A DNA stretch of 64,000 nt, taken from contig MNCI01015903.1 of NCBI GenBank assembly GCA_015680685.1, positions 123,733 through 187,732 on the forward strand. The letters run 5' to 3'. The notes below the pieces were generated by a model. The model worked only from the letters and a program-made list of their open reading frames with translations. It had not been told where the DNA came from and made no database searches. Origin of the DNA: Gnetum montanum. Lineage: Eukaryota > Streptophyta > Gnetopsida > Gnetales > Gnetaceae. Shown here in pieces: positions 22,780 to 34,677 of this stretch. Both the position numbers and the translations under genes were made by a program. Each line of letters opens with the position of its first letter. Position 1 is the first letter of the stretch.

Positions 22780-25155
22780 ATAGCCTGACTACACTAGCTA
22801 ACATAGTCACAAGTGTGATAAGGCCTCAAAACATTAATCAAGTTTCCAATTAACTCTAGAATGACAACTCCGTACACCAAACCCAAACCAAGACCTCAAA
22901 AAACTCTAGAATCACATGAAACTTGTCAAAAATCATCAAAACCAAAATTTCTTGGATGACTATACTTAGGGTGCCTCAACTATGCTAGCCAACATAATCC
23001 TAGCATAGTTGAGTGAGAAATGAACATTAAAGAACAAAAATAACCATTAAACTAATATATTTTTACAAATACATCATCCTAAAACCTTTGATAACATTTG
23101 AATAGTAAACAACTAACCTAAAGTAAGTCAAACTCCATTCAAAACTTATGACTACACTAGGGTTGATCTTGACTACATTGGCTAGTATAGTCCCAATGTA
23201 GATGGATTAAGGATGAACATAGAAAACCAAAATTAATAATTGCAACAACATACCTTAGACACTACACCTTTCCATAGCTCTTGTTAGACCTAAAAAGAAA
23301 ACTAATTAAGTAAAACCTAGTTGAGACCTATCTTCCATTTTTTACTATGCTAGGGATGGCCTTGACTACACTATCTAGTGTAGTCCTAGCATAGTCAGGT
23401 GAAGGTGGAGTGCCAAAACCAAATAAAAACCTATAAATTGCCATATTTTGACCTCAAAACTCCTCTAGGATCTTTGGTGACCTTTCATTGACGAACTATA
23501 AACTAGAATCCAGTTAAATTCCATTTTTATTATGTGACTACACTAAAGGGACTTGTGACTACACTAGCCACACTAGCCAGCATAATCCCAACATAGTCAC
23601 ACTTCCAAAACACCAAAATGGGTTAAAAACTTGTCAAATAGACTTCTCATCACATCCTTTCAACCCCAAAGCCCTACCAAAGATCCTAGGGACATCTAAG
23701 CCCTACAACATCAATCAAAAGTGGCTACAATTCATCATACACCCCACATCCACACTATGACTACACTGGCTAATGTAGTCTAGTGGTGTATGATCGTTGT
23801 AACATCAAAAAAATCACCAAAACTGACAATTTTAGGTCTAAAACCTTAGTTTCTAACACTAGTGACATTAGAACTTGAAAACATAGTTAATAAATGATAG
23901 AAATGCATAGAAATCAAAAATTCATGTTGTGATTATGCTAGAGGAGGCTTGGACTATGCTTGCCAATGTAGTCCTAGCATAGTCACAGTCTTAAGAAGCA
24001 TTGATTAGTAATTTGACACTCAAAACAACTTGAAACCTAACTTGGAAACGTAAAACCCTATCTAGCCTTACCAAATTGTAAATTCACATCATTTTGATCC
24101 TAGAAAAACTAGATTCACCCCAACTACATTGAGGCTATGCTCAACTACATTGGCCAATGTAGTCACAATAGAAAGGGATCATTTTGATCTCTAAATAACC
24201 TCTAGAATTAGCCATCTTGAGTCAAAACCTTGGCCATGAACATCGGTGATCCCAGAAACCCAAGAGACTAGTCAATGAACCATAGAAACCTATCAAAAGT
24301 TAAACTTTACACATGACTACACTAGAATAGGCCCTAACTACACTAGCCAATGTAGTACCAATGTATTCATGGTTGGGAATTCATGCAATTAGTTTTTTGA
24401 CATTTTGAATGACCAAGAATTTAACTTGATACATCTAGAACATCAATTTGCATTACCCAATACAATTTCACCTTGTTTTAACCATGAAAACACTAGAGTT
24501 CATGTGACTATGCTAAGGTAGGCCTATGACTACATTGGCCAACGTGGTCCCAATATAGTCCATGCCCCAAGGTATTTTGACCATCACAATAGCACTCAAA
24601 ATTATCAAAAACTTGATTTTGAAAACCTAAAACCCTAAAACCCTAGATCTAACTATAGTTTGGCCTTGTCCAACCATGGAAAACCTAGATATTGGTCTAT
24701 CTACATTGGAGCAATCCTTAACTACACTGGCTAGCATAGTCATGAGGTGTTGCTACCAAAACTTCATCTTCTAAAGCTTGTTTTACCTTCCAAATGACCA
24801 GCTTAGATCTTCTATGACGCTGCACTATCCTAGGAAGCTAATGGAACATTGATGAAAACTCTAGAATTCCATAAATCCCTTCTTCTCATGCAACTACATT
24901 AGAGGTAACCTTGACTATGTTAGCTAGTGTAGTCACTAGTTTTGGTCTCATTTCTAGCTTCTGGAGTATGAAAATGAAGTCAAAATGCATCAATTCTCAA
25001 CCTTAGTCCATAGTGATGATCATGTAGACCATTAGAAATCAAAAACTAGCCATGATGAACCTTAAAAACCACCTACTAATGCCAACTATATTGGGGCCTA
25101 GTGTGACTATGTGGGCCAGCGTAGTCACTAGTAGAGCCTAGCATAGTCACACCAA
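22780..25155. repeat. Array 2: tandem repeat of about 193 bp with GACTACA...TGTAGTC core
   Basis: About 13 units carry a core such as GACTACACTGGCCAATGTAGTC, often preceded by a second GACTAC-CTA and followed by CC(A/T)A(G/A)CATAGTCAC. Positions of the closing TAGTC-type motif: 22801, 23003, 23196, 23389, 23591, 23773, 23978, 24157, 24361, 24553, 24734, 24927, 25119. Steps are 179-205, mean about 193. The core is an imperfect palindrome. Between cores the units are diverged, with recurring CTCAAAAC and AAACCTA. The period is close to that of array 1, but the core is different. Confidence 0.85.
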
Positions 25156-25918
25156 AAGATGTCAATTTTGCTTTCAAATAGCCCTAAAACTCACCTGGTA
25201 GCCCTATATACCTCTACTATTGTCCATCAAGGCCTAAAACTAGCAAAATATGAACCTTTTAACCTCCATAAACCTTATTTAACCTCTAATTTGTTTCATT
25301 TTTTGGCACTTGACCATTTAACACCATGTAACCAAGACTATGGCCCATTAAGGCCTAAAATTGGCAACATGTAATCATAGTTTCATCATATCTACCTTAT
25401 TCTCGCTCTTGTGGCCTATGTTGACCTTTTTTAACCTCTAATTGGTGTCATTTTGTGGGGATTAACCATAATTTGACACCATGTAATCATCATAAGGCCT
25501 AGCAAGGCTTTAAATTGGCAACATGACTTGCTAATGCCTAAAAATAACAAAGTGTAATTATAATTGATCATGTTTTACCTTATGTTTTCTACTTTGATTG
25601 GTTTAGCCTTGTTTCATTTTGTTTCAACTTGTTGTAACCTTATTCTCCATTATCGACCTTTATTATCATTGGAGCATCGCTTGGCTCTATTCCACCGGGT
25701 GTTCCCATCATTTGACCTTTATTTGACCTTATGAAGCCCTTGTTTTAGCTTATTTGTCTTTACTGATCTCCTATAGCCTTTTTTGACCTTTCTTGTACCT
25801 TGTTGGACCATGAAATATCACATTTTTGCATAGTTGTTACAATATTTTATATCATTTTTAGCATTGTTTTCTTATTTTACCTAAGTACCACTTAATGTGC
25901 TTATGGTTGATATGCAGA
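25156..25918 (+). other. Pyrimidine-rich spacer ending in a probable 3' splice site
   Basis: It contains a 152-bp repeat (AACCTCTAATTTGTTTCATT at 25281, AACCTCTAATTGGTGTCATT at 25433) and many TTGACCTT/TTTTACC runs. It ends with a T-rich tract and GATATGCAG|AATTGG, a good acceptor, at the point where the second pol remnant starts to read. Ogre elements carry an intron between protease and RT, so this may be its 3' end. No matching donor was found. Confidence 0.4.
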
Positions 25919-28330
25919 ATTGGAATATGGATACCTAGAAGGAAATTAGCTTGCCATTGAACCTAATTAAACCTCATGGTGATGTTGAATAATGTATCAA
26001 CCTTAATTTCCTAGATCTTGAACCTAAGAGTCTTGTTAACCACATAGCCTCAATAGAGAAATCTCTAGAGCGACCTAAAACTTTAGTGAGAGCCCTTGAC
26101 CTAGACACTAGTGACATTACCGAAGACTCTCTAGTTGAGGTTCTTATCACAATAAAAAATGGTGGGAAAAAGCCTAAAATTAAGTTCCTCGCTATAACCT
26201 CAATAGGCTCAAGAAATCACTAAGTATCATCAAGCCAATATTAAGGTCTTTTCCTGGTCATATGAAGATATGCTAAGACTCAACCCATGCCTAGTGCATC
26301 ATAACATCATACTCGATCCTAGAATTAGACTAGTTAAGCAAAATGTTCATAAGATCAGACCAGATTTAGCCTTGATATTTCATGATGAAATCACAAAATT
26401 ATACCAAGCTGGTTTCATTAGAGTTATCGATTATGTAGAATGGGTGTCCAACATAGTGGTAGTCCCTAAGAAAAATGGGGAGTATACATATTTGTATAGA
26501 TTCCTAAGACCTAAATAAGGCAACCATCAAGGATGATTTTACTTTACCTAGTATTGACCAACTTATTAATACTATGGTTGGGCATGCTTATTATCCTTCA
26601 TGGATGGGTTCTTAAGATACAACCAAATTAGGAATAGCCTAAAAAATCAACATAGTACAACCTTCATGACCCCTTGGGGTACCTTTTGTTATATCCTAAT
26701 CCCCTTTGGCCTAAAGAACATAGGAGTAGCCTACCAAAGATTCATGATGTATATCTTTAGCATTTAAATGCTAGGACTAAATGATTATGTAGTTGATATA
26801 GTCAGTAAGTTCAAAGTGGCCAATGACCATGCACGTGACCTTGACCTTGTACTTAAATGATGTCTCAAATATGAGCTTCGGCTTAACCCCAAGAAGTATG
26901 TCTTTGGCATTAAAACTAATAAGATGCTTGGCTTGTAGTATCCAAAGCAAGAATACATGTTGATCCTAATAAGTTTAAGGCCATATCAAACTTGGTAATA
27001 CTAGCTAACCTTAAGGAGCTTCATGGATTACAAGGCATATTACGATTTATACATAGGTTTATCGCTAGGCTTATGGATAAGTTACAACCCGCGCAACACT
27101 TGCTTAAGAAAGGAGTTCACTATGAGTGGATGGCTCAATGTCATGAAGCCTTTGAAAACCTTAAGCAAGAGTTGGCACAACTATCGATGATCTATTCATT
27201 ACAAGAGGATAAACCATTTTACATCTACCTTCTATCTCTAATACATCTATTGCCTCTCCACTCAGTTAGAAATGGGATGATGGATTAAAGATACTTGTAT
27301 ACTAACTAACTCATGCATTAGTTACCCATGAAACCTAATACACTAAAGTGAATAAGTTTTGTTTAGCCCTAGTCTTCTCACTTAAAAAGTGGTGACACTA
27401 CCTCTTTAGAAGCCAAGTCAATGTCATTTGAAAAGATAACGTGCTTAGAACCATTATTTCTAATTTTTTAAAAAGTAGCCATATAGCCTATTGGATATCC
27501 ATAACAGTCAAGTTTGACCTTCATTACATCTCTCAAGCCTCAACAAAAGGTCAAACTATAGCCACACAACTTACTAACTCACCAGTAGAAGACCATGTAG
27601 CCATAGACCTTGAGTTTTTTGATGAACACATTAACATTATTAGTAATGTACCTGAGGGCTATGAGGTGATCATGCACATTGACAAAGCTTCAACTACCTA
27701 TGGAGCTAGTGCTACTGCCATCATAACACTTCCATCTAGTGAAATCCAACCCTTTGTTCATCATTTTGAATTTTTATGTACCAACAATATAGCAAATCAT
27801 GAATGATTGATCAGGGGAATAATGATAGCTCGTGACCTAAGAATCAAATGCTTAATGATCAAAGGTAATTAAAAACTTTTGGTTAAGCACATAACCAAGG
27901 TTTATGCATGTAAAGCCCAACATTTGCAATCTTACTATGACATAGAAAAGAAACTAATGCAACAATTCATAGACATTGATATCCAACATGTATCCTGAAC
28001 CCAAAACATGCTAGCTAATGTCATTGCAACCTTAGCTCTTAATGTGATGCATGATGTGTTTAGTAAGTTATGTGCTTTAACCATGGACTATACTATTCCC
28101 ATCATGTAGAACACTCAAGATACCTTAGTAGCCTCTGTCAATACCACCCCTACAAGGGAATGGTACAATGATATCAAGTTTTACCTCATGCATGTTGAAT
28201 CTCCACAAGGCCTAACTACTTCTCAAAAGGACATCATACGTAAATGATCAAAACAATATGTCATCATAGTCGATGGTCTTATAATGGCATATTGTTAGTG
28301 TGCTTGGGTAAAACAAAAGTTCACATAACC
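25919..28330 (+). pseudogene. Tat/Ogre-like RT with dual RNase H (second pol copy)
   Basis: The pre-RT segment has VFSWSYEDM near 26245, then LDPRIRLVKQ and VVPKKNG. The catalytic box reads YVVD instead of YVDD (26784-26795), so the second Asp position is changed. RNase H 1 is at about 27190-27430 and the second RNase H at about 27640-28050 (MHIDKAST, CTNNIANHE). It is about 85 percent identical by eye to the first pol copy over 27085-27190 and 18090-18195. Stops and frameshifts throughout. Confidence 0.85.
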
Positions 28331-29390
28331 CTTGAAAAAGTTCCTAAGGGTATATGTGGAGGGCATATAAGACCTAAAGCCATGGTTGCTAAGATCAGAT
28401 GGCTAGGCTATTACTAGCCCCATATGGAAAATGATTGCCTACAAAAGGTTAAAACTTGTAATACTTGTCAACAATACAATAACCTAATCCATGTGCCATC
28501 AACTAAGTTACATACCACTTAGATAAATTGGTCATTTCAATGGTGGATATTGGATATCATTGGACCTATAACACCGAAGTCTTCCATAGCACATAGCTTC
28601 ATCCTCACCACAATTGAATGCTTCACAAAGTGGGTTGAGGCTATTCCCCTAACGAAGACAACATCTCAACAAGTATATGGATTTATGCTCGATAACATAG
28701 TAGCCCATTTTGGCATACCTATGACGATATTCACAGATAATGAACCATAGTTTAGTAGCTAGGAAATGAAAAAATTTTGTCATGACCTAGGCATTAAGCA
28801 TTCCTTTTCATCATCATACTACCCTCAAGCCAATGAACAAGCTAAAGCTAGCAACAAATCCATTGTAAACATGCTTAAAAAGATGTTGAACAATAGCAAA
28901 TGAAAGTGGCATGAGCATCTTATCCATGCACTTTGGGCTTACCAAATAGCCCATTGAACTACCACTGGTGTAATCCCATCTAGCCTAGTTTATGGTTCTG
29001 AAGTTGTTTTGCCTCTTGAATTGTAGCTTCTATCATTGAGAGTAGCCCTATTAGACTTCATGAACAATGAATAGAACAAGGAATTGTGTACCATGGATCT
29101 AGACTCAGTGGAGGAGAAATGAAGACAAACACTTGCTCACATCAAGCAATACCATGAGAAGTAGAAATAAAAACACTACCATAATCTAAATAAGTGAAAG
29201 ATTAAGAAGGGAGACCTAGTCCTCAAGGTTATCTGTGAGCATGTGGACAAATTCTCAACCAACTAGGAAGGGCCTTTCTTGATCACAAAGACCTATGGCA
29301 ATGGAAACTTCTGGATAGTAGACATGAATGGGAATGAGTTGGCCAATCCGGTCAATCATTCCCATCTAAAGCTTTGTTATATCTAACACA
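28331..29390 (+). pseudogene. Tat/Ogre-like integrase remnant
   Basis: The N-terminal zinc region has GGHIRPKAMVAKI and CNTCQQ (28350-28470). In the core, D1 is in ILDIIGPITPKSS (28553-28555), D2 in FTDNEP (28736-28738), and the third catalytic position reads K (28844-28846) where the family has E. The C-terminus has ALWAYQ, LVYGSEVVLPLE and a run to about 29390. The substitutions W to TAG in GYYWP and Q to TAG after DNEP show the decay mode. It is the only integrase in the 24-kb Tat/Ogre-like region. Confidence 0.9.
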
Positions 29391-30300
29391 TCTTCTTGGT
29401 AGGTACCAAAATTAACATCCATGATTGCAATGACCAATAACAACTGAGCCAACATTCTTTTCTCTATCTCTTTTTACATGACAATTGAATTGAAATATTT
29501 TGTAACATATATAATGCAAGATGCAGATCCATTTTTGGGTGTAATAGTTATAACCTTTGGTGGCTTGGTTCATTGATCCTTTCATGTAACACTGTGCATT
29601 GTATTATGACAACATGCTTTCCTTGTTTTGTTTTGTTGCTTCCTTGGAATTGTACTTGCAAGATGAAGTTTAGAGTCATTGCAAAGATGCAACTCATTGC
29701 AACAATAAGTCACCATATTACCTCAATGCACAAGGTTCAGTGAGTTTGTCCTATTGTACCAAGAGTGCTTGTTGCACTTCATTCCTATTACCTCTTCTTG
29801 AGCCCAACCATGTAACCTACTTATAACTATTCTCACCCTAAGCAATAATGTTAACCTATGTTTGACACTCATGTAGTATGGTCATTTGACATCTCCTTCA
29901 TCATGCTTCACCTACAAGTTCATCGAATGTAACACATCTCATTCAATGAGAAAACCATCAAGTCTATCAAATTTAACACATCTCATTCAACAGGAGAAGG
30001 AAATCCACTGAAGGTTTCACCCTAAAAAAATGAGGAAGTAAGTTGTCAAGAAGCCTAACAACCAAAGAAGCCTTAGAGCAAAGTGGTGGTTCCTCAAAAA
30101 TATTGTTGAGACACCAACACTTCAAAGCATGAAGCATGAAGCCTCATTGATCATAGCCACGATGACAACCTATGAAACTCATTGTTAACCCTCATGACCA
30201 TTTTCTGATGATCAAATGTAACATACAAATTTTACCACCTCATCATAATCTTACCCCATTATCATAAGCACTCTTTGGCATGGTTCAATAGTACAGAATC
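29391..30300. other. Non-coding 3' region after integrase
   Basis: No gene is visible. A short repeat (ACACATCTCATTCAA at about 29932 and 29975) sits in it. It lies where a polypurine tract and 3' LTR start would be expected, but I cannot place the boundary. Confidence 0.4.
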
Positions 30301-31830
30301 AAGTGTGGAGAGGAAACATTGGTGATGGGCCTACATTGGTGTTTTGTATTCTTTGTCAATGTCTCTCAGGCCAATCCTCCAAACATCAATAAAAATGGAT
30401 GAATGAAAAACCACCTAGCAAATGCATGTTGCAACTTGTAACCTTCACCACCCAACTTGAGGTAAGAATTCATTGTAAATATAAGATTTGTAGCCCATGA
30501 GATGCAATCTTGCATATTTCGACTTCTTGGGGCTGAAAAATGCCTCATAAGTTATTACTACCTCACTTCCTAAGTGGAAAAACTACTATTATATCTATGT
30601 ATGGGCTTGTGAAGGCTAAAAATGCCTTAGAGGCTACCAAATTTGGCATTTTCATGGGTTTTTGTAGAGGTACAACCTCAACTACGCTAAAACCATCTTC
30701 CCCCAACATAGATGGTGTTGGGTTCTCATTTTTCCCAACCACACCCAACATAGTCACCACAAAAATGAACATATATGCAAGATCAAATTTGGTGTTGTTG
30801 GGTTTTCCTTTTTCGCAGCAATGACCAGCATAGTCATAACATCTTCCAGTGGTGGTAACATGGCTAGCATACATCATGGACTTCTAGCAACTGCAATTTG
30901 TCCAACATTGTCACTAGGATTTTAGTATATTTTAATAGAAATTAGGGTTGTCCTCCAAGGCTAGCATAGTCAAGGTGAAGGACATCGTAGTCACAAAAGT
31001 CTATTTACAATTTTTAGTATGTGGATGGGTTTTGATGGCCTTGGTGCATAAAAGCTTACCAAAAATGGTCAACTACATTAGAAATCATAGCCATTATACT
31101 TGCAAATAGACACCAATCTATCAACAATCATGGTAGAATTTTGTAGCCTAATATCAGCAATCTAAAGCCTACAAAACCCACTTCAATGCCAAATTGAGGT
31201 TTTGAACATTTTTGTAACTAAGCAAACTAGCAACCTTTGCAACCTCAAACATTTTTACACCTGTTTCTTGGCATTTGTAAGGATTTTGGAAGTAACTGGC
31301 ATCTACCTAAGCATCAAGACTCTTAGCATAGTCCCACTACTTCTAAAGTCAAACACCATTGTTCACACCATTTCCACCCCAAAGTTGTTTATTTGAGTCG
31401 AAACTAGTAATGGGTTTTAAGTAGTTGGAACTGGGAAGTACTTGAACTGTGGAGATTGATTGCAAAACACATCCTACCAATTCCAATAGGCTTTAAGCTC
31501 CATTCAAGGTAATTTTTGTGCTTTGAGCATACCATCTATACTCTTTGAACTTCATACTTTCATTCAAATAAAGTTTTCAATTCATTTGTAATGCAAATTT
31601 ATTTTCAAGTTTAAATTTTTTTGTTAATTAGTTTTTGTTTGAATTTGCAATTTCATTCTCATTTTTGTTTTAATTTACACTTTGTAAGTCCCTGGATGAT
31701 CAACAATCATCAAGTGTATCTTGGACCCTATTTTTTAGAGGCCCTTGTGATTCAAGTTAGGCTATCATAGCCTGGGATTTTTGGTTTTCCAGTAACTGAA
31801 TTTTCTAGGTGCTACACTTAGGAGGTAAAC
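30300..31830 (+). repeat. Probable 3' LTR of the Tat/Ogre-like element
   Basis: The right part (31560-31800) resembles 7371-7660 at the left end of the region. Inside, the array 2 motif reappears singly (CCCAACATAGTCACC near 30747, GACCAGCATAGTCATAAC near 30822, GGCTAGCATAGTCAAGG near 30959). Exact ends were not found, so LTR status is inferred from position and the partial end match. Short frames here are not genes. Confidence 0.4.
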
Positions 31831-34677
31831 ATTTATTTTCTTAATAATAAAGCATTTTTCTCATGTGGGAAGGAAACCTAAACAATTTTTCATATCATAG
31901 CTTTCATATTCTAATATTTGATGTCATTTTATTCTTGTTTTATGCCTATTTTTTATTTTATCACTTATAGTATATTCATACTTAGTATATTTGTTAGTAA
32001 TAAAGACTTAGTCAAATGTTATCATTTTCACTTAATGCTCTTTATCACCTCCCTACCATTCCTAGTTTTCACACAGTAAGCTATGTCCACATTTGTATTC
32101 CATCCTATCATTACTATTAACTTAGCAAAGATTATATCAAATCAAAAACTATTTTTGGCCATGAATTAGATTCTTAACACTTAATTTTTGAAGGTACTCC
32201 CTATAAGATTAAGGAAGAATAATTTTGTAGGAACATTACCGAATGTAAAAATTTTCAAATATTATGGGAATGAATTTATATCATTTATGCTACTTATCAC
32301 TCTTGTGTCATATACATCTATCATCTTGATGAACCATAGAAGCTCATTTTGGTTAATATTCAACAAGTTAAACCAGTTTGAACTTTCCAAAAATGTATAG
32401 ATCCTACCATAGCATTCATTAAAGATAAAAAATTCTCAATCTTCTATATCTGTTTGTACAACACTAGTTGTGGAGAATGTCATATTTTAACTACACCATA
32501 TGAATACAATTCATTTTTCATTTCTTAGTTTTCAATTTATTAACACTTTTCTTCATTCTTAAAAATTTTTCTAATTCTTTTCCATTCTTTAACATGTTTT
32601 CAATTCTCAATTTATTTTCTTATTCTTTCATATTGTTTATTCTTTCTATAATTTTTCATCCTTTAGGTATTTTGAACTATACTTTATATATATCCTTGTT
32701 TTTTTTTACCAACAAAACCATCAATAATAAGCAAGATGTTGTCTAGACAAGAAGATTTTTATCCTATGTTATTAAATTATTAAAGAACTAATTATATATA
32801 CAGTGAGACCACATCATTCATTTTCCCCATTTTTATTAATAAGAGGTTCTTACCATGAGAATAATGTAATTTTTATTACTCAAACCTAAATTAACTTATG
32901 ATATTTTTACCTTGAAGAAAAGGGAAAGAACTAAGAGAAATCAAAAAAAGATATAACAGCAAGGAACTTCGTTGATTCTTTAGACTTATCCTATGATTTC
33001 CAATTCTTCATATGGTCATATCATTGTTCAAATATTTATCAAAATAAAAGCATGTTCTTAAAAATAATAATTGTTACCTTATTATGACATTAGAAAGGCA
33101 TGTTATCCATGCCTAAAGGTAGTCATCTAGTAAGGTTATCATAATAATTAATTGATATGAATAATAAACATTCTTGGGGTATACTACTTGCAAGATATGT
33201 TGCCCATGCCTGAAAGCACCCCACTAACCAGTGACCAAGATTTCCAAAAACTAAAAATGTTGTAATTAATTAATTATACCTTTTGTTTTCTAAGTTCTTT
33301 ATGTGAGTAATGATATGTCATATGATTGTGATTGGTCGTGTGGTTGATAGTCTAGGATGACACAATGCAATATCTCTAGTTAGTTGTATGGACTTGGTTA
33401 AAAACCTGGTTGTAAAGGTATCAATATCTCTTTAACTATGCTCGAAATATAGGATTCATTATAAAATTGGTAAGAAACATTGTCTTATTTTCTCCAATCC
33501 ATTCTTTTATAATTCCACCTTATATATAATTACAATTTGATAATTTTATGTAGCATAGTATTATTTTCTTGCTAAGGAAATTCTAAAAAGTATGTATTGG
33601 AAGAAAAGTATGATTCACATTTAATTCCTTTAGTGACTATGATCATTTGTAGGAGTGGTTATACAAGGGTATTAAGGTCTAGAGCCTACTTTGAGTAAGA
33701 TCCACTTGTATAACTCTTGTGTTTCATACTTGGCAACCAATTTCATCTCATCTTATTCATTCCTACTATATCACCTCTTGCATCATTCCTAAAGATTCTA
33801 TGAACAAATATGCTTAACCATTTCCTTCAACAATACTCATTAACCTTCTATACTTCACCTTGCCCAATCATCTTAGTCTTCATCATTATCCATTATTTAG
33901 AGGCAATTAAACAATCTATGAGCATCATTCTATGGCCAAACAACCTCCAAACAATATTAGAATCCTTCAAGAATCCAAATTTAACCTTAATTTTTCAATT
34001 AAAAATCTTGAATTTTACAAAGCTAATATTGTTGATAGAATGTATTCAATAGAATTCCTATAAACATAACATGCTTATTAGGAAATTTTCATCATTTTGT
34101 CCCAAATGCACAATGAGTTCATGTCATTCTTATGCCAAAGGTTCTTCTAAAAGCCATATCTTTCACATCATACACTTGATTTGAGTCATTCTTAAATTCT
34201 TGAGCTCTCAAAGTGACCTTTTCATGGGGAAGAACTTGCGAAAAATTGGAGAAATTTTTGCTAACACCTAGATAACCTGATGAAGAAGGAAGGATAATAA
34301 TCTAATGATTTTTTATCACATATTGAATAATTTAGAGATTTTACATTAATTTTAGGACCTATTATTTGACTAGTGTCATTAAAAATAAAATTTGTCTCCT
34401 AGGAAACATTGTGCATTTTTAAATGTCATTCCAACTATTCATAATTAACGAATTGGGGTAAACTATTTGAATAATTAATTTTATGAACATTTATAATTTT
34501 GGCTAATTTTAAAATTACGGATTTTTACAAATTAATGAAATTGTAAATATTGGAATCATAATTAAAAATAAAATTGATTAGTTTTTGAAACTTTGATCAA
34601 AACTTAAAATCTGAAGGGTTGCAAACAAGAATTTTTTTGAATTTTTAGGTTAACAATAATCTTTCTAATGATTGCAG
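31831..34677. other. AT-rich spacer, no gene seen
   Basis: Very AT-rich with simple runs. A small direct repeat flanks 33090-33210 (CCATGCCTAAAGG, CCATGCCTGAAAG). The last 100 bases become T-rich and end in CTTTCTAATGATTGCAG, a good splice acceptor placed directly before the ATG of the following ORF. It may hold eroded pol sequence of that element, but I recognise none. Confidence 0.4.

Noticed and set aside
15290-25155. Regularly spaced palindromic cores that could look like a CRISPR array
   Set aside because: Units of about 190 bp diverge along their whole length, there are no identical short repeats with unique spacers, and the setting is a plant retroelement.
17281-28330. Two similar RT blocks taken as a tandem pair of host genes
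   Set aside because: Both are dual-RNase H retroelement pol remnants with stops; no host gene is involved.
30540-30877. Overlapping open frames of 94 and 104 codons on opposite strands
   Set aside because: They fall in the probable 3' LTR with array-like words; composition is repetitive and neither has a recognisable motif.
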